Positions 51,706 to 60,685 of a stretch of DNA of 64,000 bases are shown one piece after another. Under the pieces are notes generated by a model that saw nothing but the letters and a program-made list of their open reading frames with translations, searched no databases and had not been told where the DNA came from. Origin of the DNA: Brevibacterium marinum (lineage in GTDB: Bacteria; Actinomycetota; Actinomycetes; Actinomycetales; Brevibacteriaceae); contig NZ_JAATJN010000001.1 of NCBI RefSeq assembly GCF_011927955.1, positions 62,001 to 126,000 on the forward strand, read 5' to 3'. Position numbers and translations under genes: made by a program. How positions within the stretch are numbered: position 1 is the stretch's first letter; each line of letters starts with the position of its first letter.

Positions 51706-52727
51706 CGACTCCAGCTTCCCCCACCGCGGCCGCCTACACAGTCGTCGGTGGCGGTGCCATCGGCGGCACACTGGCGGCGCACCTTGCTCTGGCCGGCCAC
51801 CCCGTGCAGATCGTGGATACGGACAGCGCCCATGTGGCTGCCATTCGCCGGCAGGGCCTGAGAATCGACAGCCCAACTGGAACACTCCAAACTTCGATCC
51901 CTGCGTTCGAACTCGCGGACGCACCGGACGAGTTGGGCCCCGTGATTCTTGCTGTGAAGTCACAGGCAACCGCGTCAGCGATGGAATGGATTGGGCCGCG
52001 CCTCCGATCTGACGGCTTTGTGGTCTCCATGCAGAATGGACTCAATGAGGCTGCGATCGCCAAGCGCATCGGGGCCGACCGAACGGTGATTGCCTTCGTG
52101 GACCTGTTCGCGGACCTGCTGGAGCCCGGTGTCGTCCAGGACGGAGGCATCGGTACAATCGCTCTGGGTGAGTACGCCGGGGACACGAGCAGGCGTGTCG
52201 ATCGCCTTGCCGAGGATCTCTCACACTGGGGCTCGCCAATCGTCAGTGACAATGTCAGCGGGTACTTGTGGTCAAAACTCGCCTTTGGTGCCATGCTCAC
52301 GGCCAGTGCGTTCATCGACGAGGATATGTCGTCAGTGATCAGCGAGAATCGCACTCCCATGCTCGGTCTTGCTCGCGAAGTCTTCGCGGTGTCCGACGCG
52401 CTCGGTCTTCAGCTGGAAAGCTTCGACGCGTTCATTCCCGATGACTACCGCGTCGAGTCGTCGGATAGCACGATCAACGCCGCATTCGACTCGCTCTCCG
52501 ATTGGTTAGCTGGTCAGACGAAGACCCGTTCGGGAATCTGGCGTGACATCAACGTGCGTAAACGACCGACTGAAGTCACCGCTCATTATCAACCTGTCTT
52601 CGCAGTTGCTGACGACCAAGGCATCAGAACACCGAAGCTACATACGATGGTAGAACTCATCGGAGAGTTGGAACGAAACGAATCGTCTATGGGGGCCTCA
52701 CTGATGTGGCGGATCGAAGCAGAATGA
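51702..52727 (+). CDS. Ketopantoate reductase-like (ApbA/PanE family) oxidoreductase
   Basis: A 341-residue protein with an N-terminal Rossmann motif VVGGGAIGGTLAAHLALAG (residues 14-32), a AVKSQAT segment in which the lysine corresponds to the NADP-linked PanE position, SMQNGLNE, and a helical C-terminal domain ending in TPKLHTMVELIGELE. Genuine PanE has about 300 residues and sits near pantothenate genes; here the enzyme is the third of an ATGA-coupled series, so reduction or oxidation of another 2-oxo/2-hydroxy acid is more likely. Conserved LW-SKLAFGA supplies the catalytic lysine region. Confidence 0.85.
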   Translation: MTTPASPTAAAYTVVGGGAIGGTLAAHLALAGHPVQIVDTDSAHVAAIRRQGLRIDSPTGTLQTSIPAFELADAPDELGPVILAVKSQATASAMEWIGPRLRSDGFVVSMQNGLNEAAIAKRIGADRTVIAFVDLFADLLEPGVVQDGGIGTIALGEYAGDTSRRVDRLAEDLSHWGSPIVSDNVSGYLWSKLAFGAMLTASAFIDEDMSSVISENRTPMLGLAREVFAVSDALGLQLESFDAFIPDDYRVESSDSTINAAFDSLSDWLAGQTKTRSGIWRDINVRKRPTEVTAHYQPVFAVADDQGIRTPKLHTMVELIGELERNESSMGASLMWRIEAE

Positions 52728-52818
52728 TCTGAGCGTCCTTCAGAGCCGCAAGTCTCGACCAGTTCGGCAGGGTGACACAATGTTCTGAAGATACACTCAG
52801 ACAATTTTTCAGCATTGG

Positions 52819-54297
52819 ATGTTCTGCATGTTCTCGCTCGATGGACTCATCACTGTCGTCAACGACTGGCTCGGATGGATTCTGGTCCCCGTTCTGGTCG
52901 GCGTCGCCATCTACCTCAGCATTCGGACGGGACTCGTCCAGCTGAGGCTGGTCCCGGAAATGTTCCGCATCGTCGGAGAGAGCCCCGGCAAGGACATCGA
53001 CGGAACGAAATCCATCTCCTCGTTCAAGGCCTTCTGCATCTCGGCCGCCTCCCGCGTCGGAACCGGAAACATCGCGGGAATCGCCTTGGCGATCTCCATC
53101 GGCGGGCCGGGAGTCGTCTTCTGGATGTGGGTGATGGCCATCCTCGGCGCGGCCACCGCCTTAATCGAATCAACCCTCGGCCAGCTCTACAAGGTCAAGG
53201 ACAACGGCACCTTCCGAGGCGGCCCCGCCTACTACATGAGCGTGGGCCTGCGGCAACCGTGGATGGGTGCGTTCTTCGCGGTCATCATCACCCTCACCTA
53301 TGGTTTCGTCTTCAACTCGCTGCAAGCGAACTCGATCGTCGACGCCACCGCCACCAGCTTCTCCATCGACACTTCGCAGAGCTTCTGGCTGCCCTTCGGA
53401 CTCGGCATCGGCCTGGCCGTCGTGACCGGCCTGGTCTTCCTCGGCGGAGTGCAGCGGATCTCGAACTGGTCGGCCGTCATCGTTCCCATCATGGCCGTGG
53501 CCTATCTGATCCTCGGTGTCATCGTCGTCGCCATCAACATCACCGAGGTGCCCGCCATGATCGCGCTGATCGTGAAAAATGCCCTCGGCTTCGATTCAAT
53601 CATCGGCGGCGGTATCGGCATCGTCATCATGCAGGGCATCCGGCGTGGTCTGTTCTCCAACGAGGCCGGCATGGGGTCGGTGCCCAACGCCGCAGCCACC
53701 TCATCGGTGTCCCACCCGGTGAAGCAGGGGCTGGTCCAGAGCCTCGGCGTCTACTTCGATACCATCCTGGTCTGCTCGATCACCGCGTTCATCGTGTTGC
53801 TCTCCAACCCGGAATACGACGAAGCCCAAGGTGCATCGCTGACTCAGACCGCTCTGGCTTCACAGCTCGGTGATTGGGCGGTCCACTTCCTCACGATCGC
53901 GATCTTTCTCTTCGCATTCTCGTCGATTCTGGGCAACTATTACTACGGCGAAGCGAACGTCTCGTACCTATTCACGAAGAAGCCGAGGGCCGCGGTCTCG
54001 ATCTACCGGATCATCGTCATGGTGGCCGTGTTCACCGGTTCGGTCATCGCCCTGCCCCTGGCCTGGTCTGCCGCGGACGTGTTCATGTCGCTCATGGCCC
54101 TGACCAACCTCGTCGCGGTCTTCTTCCTCGCACCGACGGCCATGAAGCTCCTGAAGAACTACCTGCGGCAGCGCAAGCTGGGCCTCGAGCCGGTCTTCCA
54201 CAAGGACGATCTGCCCGGCATCGACGGGATCGACGCCTGGGACGGTTCCGACGACGTCACCCGTCGCGACTTCTGGGATGAGAAGAGCCGGAAGTGA
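52819..54297 (+). CDS. Alanine/glycine:cation symporter family protein
   Basis: A 492-residue sodium- or proton-coupled amino acid carrier of the AGCS family with about 11 membrane segments. Signature segments are SSFKAFCISAASRVGTGNIA, FRGGPAYYMSVGL and GLFSNEAGMGSVPNAAA. It would import alanine, glycine or a related amino acid. Two in-frame ATG codons (52819 and 52828) are possible. It lies 91 bases after the ketopantoate-reductase-like gene on the same strand, and a GTGA overlap couples it to a small following gene. Transcription with the upstream operon is possible but a promoter in the gap cannot be excluded. Confidence 0.92.
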   Translation: MFCMFSLDGLITVVNDWLGWILVPVLVGVAIYLSIRTGLVQLRLVPEMFRIVGESPGKDIDGTKSISSFKAFCISAASRVGTGNIAGIALAISIGGPGVVFWMWVMAILGAATALIESTLGQLYKVKDNGTFRGGPAYYMSVGLRQPWMGAFFAVIITLTYGFVFNSLQANSIVDATATSFSIDTSQSFWLPFGLGIGLAVVTGLVFLGGVQRISNWSAVIVPIMAVAYLILGVIVVAINITEVPAMIALIVKNALGFDSIIGGGIGIVIMQGIRRGLFSNEAGMGSVPNAAATSSVSHPVKQGLVQSLGVYFDTILVCSITAFIVLLSNPEYDEAQGASLTQTALASQLGDWAVHFLTIAIFLFAFSSILGNYYYGEANVSYLFTKKPRAAVSIYRIIVMVAVFTGSVIALPLAWSAADVFMSLMALTNLVAVFFLAPTAMKLLKNYLRQRKLGLEPVFHKDDLPGIDGIDAWDGSDDVTRRDFWDEKSRK

Positions 54298-54600
54298 AGA
54301 TGGTCCGGTCCGAGCTGGCTGAGTCCCTCGCCCAGTCAACCGGCTGGGATGTCACCACGGATGCGCGCCGTTTCACGTTCGTCAACGACGACCCGCCGCA
54401 GGCGATCGTCTGGACCGTCAGCGATGCAGAGTTGGGGCACCTGCGCTTCGTCGCCAATAGCGCAGCGAAGAGCTACGGCGGTCGCAGATCGGCCGGCCGG
54501 GATAGATGTGCTGTGCATGCCCGTCTGCGAAGCCATAGCACCGTTCGAAGGTACACATGGAGAAATTCACGGGACAGATCTCGGGACGACCATCGAGTAG
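54294..54600 (+). pseudogene. Small gene coupled to the symporter, apparent frameshift
   Basis: It starts with a GTG overlapping the symporter stop codon (GTGA at 54294). The first frame gives about 60 plausible residues (MVRSELAESLAQSTGWDVTT, then AIVWTVSDAELGHLRFVANS). After about 54480 that frame turns basic and unconvincing, while the +1 frame gives a plausible end (ADRPAGIDVLCMPVCEAIAP, EGTHGEIHGTDLGTTIE, stop at 54600). A single indel would join them into a protein of about 100 residues. It is either a decayed gene or a sequencing error. Family not recognised. Confidence 0.45.
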
Positions 54601-54628
54601 TCGCGTCTGAGCAGGCAAAGGAGAGACC

Positions 54629-55546
54629 ATGGACGAATACGACATAATCAACGCACGAACCCTCACTGACGGAATCCATTTCGCGGAAACCCCGACGCCG
54701 GGGCCTGATGGCAGGGTCTACGTATCAGACTTCTATGCGCACGAGGTCGTGGCGATCGATGTCGAGACTGGCGCGAAGGAAACCATTCTGACCGTCCCGG
54801 CCCAGCCGTCGGGACTGGGCTGGCTGGAGGACGGGAGCCTGCTCGTCGTGTCGATGCGGGACCGCAGGGTATTGCGGCGCCGTCCAGATGGCAGCGTGAA
54901 TGAGTACGCCGATTTGAGTGCACACACGGAGGGCTGCGCGAACGACATGTATGTGGCGCATGACGGCCGCGCCTGGGTCGGCGACTTCGGTTTCGACTTC
55001 TACGGGATGCTGGAGCGCGAGCCGGAAGCGGATCCCCTTTTTGGGCCGGGAGCGAATCCGCCCACGGCGTCGTTGGTGACCATTGATGTCGAAGGTACGG
55101 TGCGCACGGCGGCTACAGGATTTCGGTTCCCCAACGGCATCGTACAACTTAGTGATGGGCGCCTGGTCGTGGCGGAAACGGTGGGAGGCTGCCTCACGGC
55201 CTTCGACGTCGGAGAGCAGGGAGCGCTGGCCAACCGCACTGTCTACGCGGACCTCACGGCCGCAGCACCCGGCGGTGAACCTATTTTTCCCGACGGCACT
55301 TGCAGTGATGTCGAGGACGGCATCTGGGTTTCGGACCCGACGCATGGTGGTGCCGTGAGGATTGGCCCAGACGGCTCTGCGACCGACTACGTCACGGCTT
55401 CGCAGGGGTGCTTCGCCGTAGGACTCGAGGGCAGTACGTTGGTGCTGTGCACCGCAGTGTCGTCGAACCCGAACGAAGCCGGCGCCTCGCGCACTGGCAA
55501 GATCGAGGTGGCGGAGGTCGACGTGCCAGGTAAGTCCCGGATCTGA
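54629..55546 (+). CDS. SMP-30/gluconolactonase-type hydrolase
   Basis: A 305-residue six-bladed beta-propeller of the SMP-30/gluconolactonase/LRE family. The metal-site pattern is visible: HFAETPTPGPDGRVYVSDF (ligand Glu in the first blade), SGLGWLEDGSLLV, the Asn in CANDMYVAHDGRAWVGDFG, and FRFPNGIVQLSDGRLVVAET with the second Asn. Family knowledge: calcium- or zinc-dependent hydrolysis of sugar-acid or other lactones in the cytosol. The ATG at 54629 has AAAGGAGAG upstream. It ends the run of plus-strand catabolic genes from 47.4 kb and could open a lactone intermediate, though co-regulation is unproven. Confidence 0.87.
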   Translation: MDEYDIINARTLTDGIHFAETPTPGPDGRVYVSDFYAHEVVAIDVETGAKETILTVPAQPSGLGWLEDGSLLVVSMRDRRVLRRRPDGSVNEYADLSAHTEGCANDMYVAHDGRAWVGDFGFDFYGMLEREPEADPLFGPGANPPTASLVTIDVEGTVRTAATGFRFPNGIVQLSDGRLVVAETVGGCLTAFDVGEQGALANRTVYADLTAAAPGGEPIFPDGTCSDVEDGIWVSDPTHGGAVRIGPDGSATDYVTASQGCFAVGLEGSTLVLCTAVSSNPNEAGASRTGKIEVAEVDVPGKSRI

Positions 55547-55607
55547 CTGAGGAAGCGCATCGCCTCCCTGGTGATCGCGCTTCGGCACTCTGGTGATCGC
55601 ATATAAG

Positions 55608-55675
55608 AATGGTGGCCACGGAACCAAGTTCATGCCCCTCATTGCGGGGCTTGCCTTGGTTCCGTGGCCACCATT
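55608..55675. terminator. 21-bp perfect hairpin with nested stem
   Basis: The left arm 55608-55628 (AATGGTGGCCAC then GGAACCAAG) pairs perfectly with 55655-55675. The 26-base loop holds a second stem GCCCC (55634-55638) with GGGGC (55646-55650). It lies between the convergent lactonase and ectC genes and can terminate both. Confidence 0.8.
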
Positions 55676-55763
55676 TCAGGCGTCCGGGGCCGGACGGTGC
55701 TCCGGTGACCGACTCAACGATCGGTCACCTCGGCGATGGAGCTTGTCAGCTCACGAGAGGATC

Positions 55764-56156
55764 TCAGTCCTCTTCGACGATGAGCGGGTAGACGCCGTTC
55801 TCGTCGTGGACCTCGCGGCCGGTGACCGGCGGATTGAAGACGCAGGCCATACGCAGTTCCTTGTCGGCGACCACGGTGTGCTTCTCGTTTCCGTCGAGCA
55901 GGTACATGACACCATCGTGAAGTGGGTAGGTCTCACCGGTCTCCTGGTCGGTCAGAGTGCCCTCGCCCTGCACGCAGTACACGGCTTCGACGTGGTTCTG
56001 GTAGTGGAAGGTCGAGGTGGTTCCCTCGTAGATCACAGTGTCGTGGAACGAGAATCCGACGCGTTCCTTGCCCAGCACCATGCGGCGGCTGCGCCAGGTC
56101 TCCGACTTGATGTCGCGGTCGGTGTCATTGAGGTCATCGCGGTTGACGACGTACAT
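55764..56156 (-). CDS. ectC: L-ectoine synthase
   Basis: A 130-residue cupin that cyclises N-gamma-acetyl-L-2,4-diaminobutyrate to ectoine, the last step of osmolyte synthesis. Characteristic residues are in MYVVNRDDLNDTDRDIKSET at the start, FSFHDTVIYEGTTSTFHYQNH, and AVYCVQGEGTLTDQETGE, with LDGNEKHTVVADKELRMACV after. Length equals that of the family. It is the third gene of ectABC on the reverse strand, with an unusually long 155-base gap after ectB. No ectD hydroxylase gene follows within the window. Confidence 0.97.
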   Translation of the reverse strand: MYVVNRDDLNDTDRDIKSETWRSRRMVLGKERVGFSFHDTVIYEGTTSTFHYQNHVEAVYCVQGEGTLTDQETGETYPLHDGVMYLLDGNEKHTVVADKELRMACVFNPPVTGREVHDENGVYPLIVEED

Positions 56157-56311
56157 TCGTGGTCCTTTCGATCAAGGTGTCAGACATATTGCCGATGCAT
56201 CGATCGAGAAATCGACCGATACACCGGCAACACATCATTCAAGTTTCATGGTCGAGCAACGGCGGACCGAAGCTCTGTTTCTCAGGCTCTCGCGCTCAGC
56301 TGGGAGCAGGC

Positions 56312-57604
56312 TCAGACCGCCGCAGGTTCTGCGGCCGGAGCGAACTTCAGCACAGCAGCCTCGATGATGTCGAGGCCCTGTTCCAGATCGTGCGAGGAAA
56401 TGGTCAGCGGAGGCATGATCTTCGTGACCTCGTCCTTCGGACCGGAGGTCTCGAGGAGAAGGCCGTTGTCGAAGGCTTCTGCTGCCACCTTGCCGGCAAC
56501 CTCGTCGTCCTCGAAGTGCAGTCCGGCGAGCAGGCCGCGTCCACGGATGGACGCTCCCTCTGCCTTCTCCACAATCGAGTCGAGGCGCTGGTGCAGTGCG
56601 GCGATCGTGTCGGCCAATTCGTTCTGGAACGAGTTGTCGGCCCAGAAGGTCTTGATCGCAGCGGTCGCCGTGACGAATGCGGGGTTGTTTCCGCGGAAGG
56701 TTCCGTTGTGCTCGCCGGCTCCCCAGACGTCGAGCTCGGGACGAAACAGAGTCAGTGCCATCGGCAGGCCCGAACCGGAGATCGACTTCGACAGGCAGAC
56801 GATGTCCGGCTCGATTCCGGCCTCTTCGAAGCTGAAGAACGAACCGGTGCGGCCGCAGCCGGCCTGGACATCGTCGACGATGAGGAGGATGTCATGCTTC
56901 TTGGTCAGCTTGGACAGCTCGCGGAGCCATTCGGCACGAGCGGCGCGGAGGCCGCCCTCACCCTGCACGGTCTCAACGATGACGGCGGCCGGCTTGTCGA
57001 CGCCGGAGCCGGAATCCTCGAGGACCTTCTCCAGCCACAGGAAGTCAGGGATCTCTCCGTCGAAGTAGTCGTCATAGGGAATCTTCGAGCTGTTGGTCAG
57101 CGGGATGCCTGCGCCTTCGCGCTTCATCGAGTTGCCGGTCACGGACAGCGACCCCAGGGTCATGCCGTGGAATGCGTTGGTGAAGGAGAGCATGTGCTGA
57201 CGGCCGGTGACCTTGCGAGCCAGCTTGAGGGCTGCTTCGACGGTGTTGGTTCCCGTCGGTCCGGGGAACATCACGGTGTAGTCGAGTCCGCGCGGCTTGA
57301 GGATGAGGTCCTGGAAGGTCTCGAGGAACTCACGCTTGGCCGGGGTCTTCATGTCCAGAGAGTGCAGGACTGCACCCGACTGGAGGTATTCAACGAGCGG
57401 GTTCATAACGGCGGGGTTGTTGTGCCCGTAGTTGAGGGCTCCGGCGCCGGAGAAGAAATCGATGAATTCCTGGCCGTCTTCGCCCCACTGCTTCGCGCCC
57501 TGCGCTTGGGCGAAGGTGGCGGGCCAGGAGCGCGAGTATCCTCGCACCTCTGATTCGCGGGTATCGAAGATGTCAGGGGTTTCGGTCTTGGGAGTTTCGG
57601 TCAT
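56312..57604 (-). CDS. ectB: Diaminobutyrate--2-oxoglutarate transaminase
   Basis: A 430-residue class III aminotransferase that converts aspartate semialdehyde to L-2,4-diaminobutyrate using glutamate. The EctB N-terminus ([19 protein letters not shown]), [40 protein letters not shown] and the PLP lysine in [15 protein letters not shown] are diagnostic. The start is the ATG at 57604, eight bases after AAAGGA; a GTG directly before it is the alternative. Gaps to ectA (180 bases) and ectC (155 bases) are long for this operon. Confidence 0.97.
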   Translation of the reverse strand: MTETPKTETPDIFDTRESEVRGYSRSWPATFAQAQGAKQWGEDGQEFIDFFSGAGALNYGHNNPAVMNPLVEYLQSGAVLHSLDMKTPAKREFLETFQDLILKPRGLDYTVMFPGPTGTNTVEAALKLARKVTGRQHMLSFTNAFHGMTLGSLSVTGNSMKREGAGIPLTNSSKIPYDDYFDGEIPDFLWLEKVLEDSGSGVDKPAAVIVETVQGEGGLRAARAEWLRELSKLTKKHDILLIVDDVQAGCGRTGSFFSFEEAGIEPDIVCLSKSISGSGLPMALTLFRPELDVWGAGEHNGTFRGNNPAFVTATAAIKTFWADNSFQNELADTIAALHQRLDSIVEKAEGASIRGRGLLAGLHFEDDEVAGKVAAEAFDNGLLLETSGPKDEVTKIMPPLTISSHDLEQGLDIIEAAVLKFAPAAEPAAV

Positions 57605-57784
57605 CACTTGAGTCCTTTCGACTTCTGGAATGAGCGCCTGCCTCGTGAGCAGGTGCTTCAGGCGGTGGCCGCGACCGAACGTTTCGGGTACGGCTGTCGC
57701 CGGTCGGCGTCCTCAGTCGGGATCAGTCGATCCCCAGGGCGCCTGGTGGCACCACGCTTTACAGCGGTGCGTCGAAGCTGTGCA

Positions 57785-58279
57785 TCAGAGCGGTGCGATT
57801 TCGTACAGAAATTCGGTGTCGTGGCCGTCCGGATACAGATCTGGGGTGATCAGCGCACGTCGTTCGCATGACGCTCCGCGCTGCTCAGCAAAAGACTGGA
57901 ACAGTCGGTTCGACGCGTGATTGTCATCGGTGATCGTCGTCTCGAGGCGGAGCGAATTGGTGCGATCGGCCAGCTCGTTGAGCATGGTCTTCGCCAGTCC
58001 GTGTCCGCGGAAGTCAGACGAAACGGCGACCTGCCAGATCATCAGCGTGTTGGGCCGATCCGGGCGGGTGTAGCCGGTGACGAAGCCAGCGGGCTCTCCG
58101 CCGATTCGTGCGATTGTCGAGGTAGCCGAGAAATCACGGCACCACAGGATGTACGAGTACGAGGAGTTGAGGTCGAGAACGGCCGAATCTTTAGCCAGTC
58201 TCCACATGTGTTGTCCGTCCTCCATGCTCGGAGTACGGACATCGGTTTCCGTTTGAGGTTCAGCGACTGCGTTTCTCAC
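57785..58279 (-). CDS. ectA: L-2,4-diaminobutyrate acetyltransferase
   Basis: A 164-residue GNAT-fold enzyme that acetylates diaminobutyrate in ectoine synthesis. Typical are the N-terminal TPSMEDGQHMWRLAKDS, LDLNSSYSYILWCRDF, the acetyl-CoA loop SSDFRGHGLAKTML and LETTITDDNHASNRLFQSFA. The GTG at 58279 lacks a ribosome-binding site and lies 7 bases after a promoter-like TAAGTT, so the operon mRNA may be leaderless. It is the first gene of ectABC. Confidence 0.96.
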   Translation of the reverse strand: MRNAVAEPQTETDVRTPSMEDGQHMWRLAKDSAVLDLNSSYSYILWCRDFSATSTIARIGGEPAGFVTGYTRPDRPNTLMIWQVAVSSDFRGHGLAKTMLNELADRTNSLRLETTITDDNHASNRLFQSFAEQRGASCERRALITPDLYPDGHDTEFLYEIAPL

Positions 58280-58939
58280 GCCACCAAACTTAACGGGCTC
58301 AGGATGAGCGTCAACTCCGAAAGTGGCGATTCAAGCCACATTCCGGGGTGTTTTCGGCGCGTGGTCCTGACGTGACGAACCGGGGCTTCCCCATGGCATC
58401 TCTGGGATGCACCAGGGCGCTCCTGCGCGCTCAATCCGCGGAAGTGCTTCGTTATCGTTTCGTTACATTTCGCAGGTTTTGGAACTCCGGTTCCACGGCT
58501 GTTCCACGCCCAGACGGACTCTCGGGTCGTGACGTCCGAATGGCTTCTACGCGACGGTAACAGCAGGGTGGTTGGGGGTGTGGAAGGGGGTCTGGGTGGC
58601 ACCTCTTGGCAGCTGGAGCTGATGCTGGGAGTCGACTCCTGGCTCCGATACAACGCCTCAGCGCCGAGGCAACGGTGCGTGCACCGCGGTGTCGGGACGC
58701 AGCCGTGGTCTCGATGAAGGCGCAGGTGCGCACGACCCGTGTTTCGACGGGCCCGCCGACCTTCAGAGCTCAGAGGATCAGAACTCCATGCCCACAGCCC
58801 CCAGGGCCCTAGAACGCCGTGCCTAAGGCCCCAGAGTCCTAGAAACCCGTGCCCATGGCTCTAGAACACGGGGCCCAAGTACCCAGACCACCCAGTCCAC
58901 CCATCCAGCGCAGCCGGCTCTTCCGCCGACCGGCCCGCT
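58280..58939. other. 660-base intergenic region upstream of ectA
   Basis: It separates ectA from the sdaA stop. The part next to ectA holds its promoter. Further out are CGTTATCGTTTCGTTA (58450-58465 region, repeated CGTTA elements), arms GGAAC/GTTCC around 58481-58494, and a CT/AG-rich section from about 58760 to 58900 with repeated CCCAGGGCCCTAGAA-like pieces. I find no ORF with convincing codon use. Confidence 0.5.
58287..58314 (-). promoter_or_regulatory. Promoter of ectABC
   Basis: On the reverse strand TTGACG (58314-58309) and TAAGTT (58292-58287) are 16 bases apart. The -10 ends 7 bases before the GTG of ectA at 58279, predicting a leaderless transcript. Confidence 0.6.
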
Positions 58940-60583
58940 TCAGCATTCGACGACGTTGACGGCGAGGCCGCCCTGCGCTGTCTCCTTGTACTTCGAACTC
59001 ATATCGGCGCCTGTCTGTCGCATCGTCTCGATCACCTCGTCGAGGCTGACCCGGTGCTGACCATCGCCCCACAGCGCCATTCTCGAGGCGTTGATGGCCT
59101 TTCCAGCCGCGATCGCGTTGCGTTCGATGCAGGGGACCTGCACGAGCCCTGAGATCGGGTCGCAGGTCAGACCCAGGTTGTGCTCCATAGCGATCTCGGC
59201 CGCGTTCTCGACTTGCTCCGGGGTTCCGCCCATGATGGCGGCCAGTCCCCCGGCTGCCATCGACGAAGCGGAACCGACCTCGCCCTGGCACCCCACCTCG
59301 GCTCCGGAGATCGAGGCCCTCTCCTTGTAGAGGACACCCACCGCCGCCGAGGTGAGCAGGAAGTCCACGATCGCAGCGTGCTTCGCGGCCTCGCCGCCCT
59401 TTGCCACTGACTCCACATAGTTCAGGGCGTAGTGCAGAACCGCGGGGATGATTCCGGCAGCACCGTTCGTCGGTGCGGTGACTACGCGTCCGCCCGAGGC
59501 GTTCTCCTCATTGACGGCCATCGCGATGAGGTTGACCCACTCCAGGTAGTAGCCGGGGTCGCGGTCGGGGTCCTCGTCCTTGAGCTTGAGGTACCAGTCG
59601 TGGGCCCGTCGGCGGACCTTGAGTCCACCGGGGAGGTAGCCCGAACGGTCCAACGACGCCGAGGCGCATTCCTCCATCACGGAGTAGATGTGGAGGAGGC
59701 CGTGGCGGATCTCGTCCTCATCTCGCATCGACTTCTCATTGGCGAGCATGATCTGGGCGACGGACATGTCGTTCTCGTGGCACCGTTGCAGCAGTTCGAC
59801 GCCCGAGTGGAAAGGGTAGGGCAGATCTTCACTGTAGGACTGCAGCTCCGCGTCGATGACCGCATCGGCTACGGCGAACTGCCCGTCGGCGGATTCGCCG
59901 TCTCCGAACTCAGCGCATGCCTCGACACGAGACTCACCGCCGGATTCGGCACATGACTCAGCGCCTGTCTCGGTTCCCGACTCGGCGCCCGCCTCGGCGG
60001 CCTGCTCTTTCTCGAGGAACTCGGTCTCGGAGGTGACGAATCCGCCGCCCACCGAATAGTACGTCTCTTCGGCCACGGTCCGGCCGTCCGCATCATAGGC
60101 GGCCACGGTCATGGCATTCGTGTGCCGAGGCAGAATGGTCAGGGGGCGTTTCACCATGTCGTCCTCGGTGAAGGCGATTTCGACGCCGCCGCCAGCCGCC
60201 CCTGCACCGCCGGCCGCACCTGCCTCACGGGTCGCGCCAGAGCTGCCCGCCGCACCTGCGTCGCCGGCCGAGTCTCCCCCGACAGCGTCGCCGAGGAGGA
60301 GCGTGCCGGACTCGGCCATGCGGGTGCGACGTGCGGTGAGTTCATTGGCTTCGACGTGCTCGGGGTGACAGCCTTCGAGGCCGATCAGGATCGCGTCGAA
60401 GGTGCCGTGCCCGGCACCGGTGGCGGCAAGGGATCCGAAGACATCGACTGTGATGGTCTTGACGGATCCGAGCTTGTCGCCCAGAAGTGTGAGGAAGCTC
60501 GATGCTGCTCGCATCGGCCCCACGGTGTGAGAACTCGACGGGCCGATGCCGACGGAGAACAGATCGAAGACGCTCAGTGACAT
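58940..60583 (-). CDS. sdaA: L-serine ammonia-lyase (iron-sulfur type) with two insertions
   Basis: A 547-residue single-chain serine deaminase that converts L-serine to pyruvate and ammonia with a [4Fe-4S] cluster. N-terminal [33 protein letters not shown], cluster cysteines in [31 protein letters not shown] and the C-terminal [10 protein letters not shown] are all present. The family is about 460 residues; the excess is two low-complexity tracts at 98-133 (Gly/Ala) and 193-238 (Glu/Ala/Ser/Gly). It follows gcvH on the same strand and links glycine-serine turnover to pyruvate. The ATG at 60583 has GGAG eight bases upstream. Confidence 0.95.
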   Translation of the reverse strand: MSLSVFDLFSVGIGPSSSHTVGPMRAASSFLTLLGDKLGSVKTITVDVFGSLAATGAGHGTFDAILIGLEGCHPEHVEANELTARRTRMAESGTLLLGDAVGGDSAGDAGAAGSSGATREAGAAGGAGAAGGGVEIAFTEDDMVKRPLTILPRHTNAMTVAAYDADGRTVAEETYYSVGGGFVTSETEFLEKEQAAEAGAESGTETGAESCAESGGESRVEACAEFGDGESADGQFAVADAVIDAELQSYSEDLPYPFHSGVELLQRCHENDMSVAQIMLANEKSMRDEDEIRHGLLHIYSVMEECASASLDRSGYLPGGLKVRRRAHDWYLKLKDEDPDRDPGYYLEWVNLIAMAVNEENASGGRVVTAPTNGAAGIIPAVLHYALNYVESVAKGGEAAKHAAIVDFLLTSAAVGVLYKERASISGAEVGCQGEVGSASSMAAGGLAAIMGGTPEQVENAAEIAMEHNLGLTCDPISGLVQVPCIERNAIAAGKAINASRMALWGDGQHRVSLDEVIETMRQTGADMSSKYKETAQGGLAVNVVEC

Positions 60584-60612
60584 TGAAGATACTCCGATTC
60601 ATTTCGTGTGAT

Positions 60613-60685
60613 CGATGGGACCGACCCAGGTCGGAAGTTCCGGCCCTGTCAGGCAGGAACGTTCCGGCCGTGGTCGGTCCCATCG
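60613..60685 (-). promoter_or_regulatory. Structured spacer between gcvH and sdaA
   Basis: A perfect 14-bp inverted repeat (CGATGGGACCGACC at 60613-60626 with 60672-60685) encloses a second stem GTTCC/GGAAC (60637-60641, 60656-60660) and two copies of TTCCGGCC. It fills the 115-base gap. It could be a terminator, an RNA-processing site or an attenuator that lowers sdaA expression. Confidence 0.5.

Noticed and set aside
51702-52727. Genuine panE of pantothenate synthesis
   Set aside because: The gene is coupled to an SDR and an MHS carrier in a catabolic operon and has no pantothenate genes nearby.
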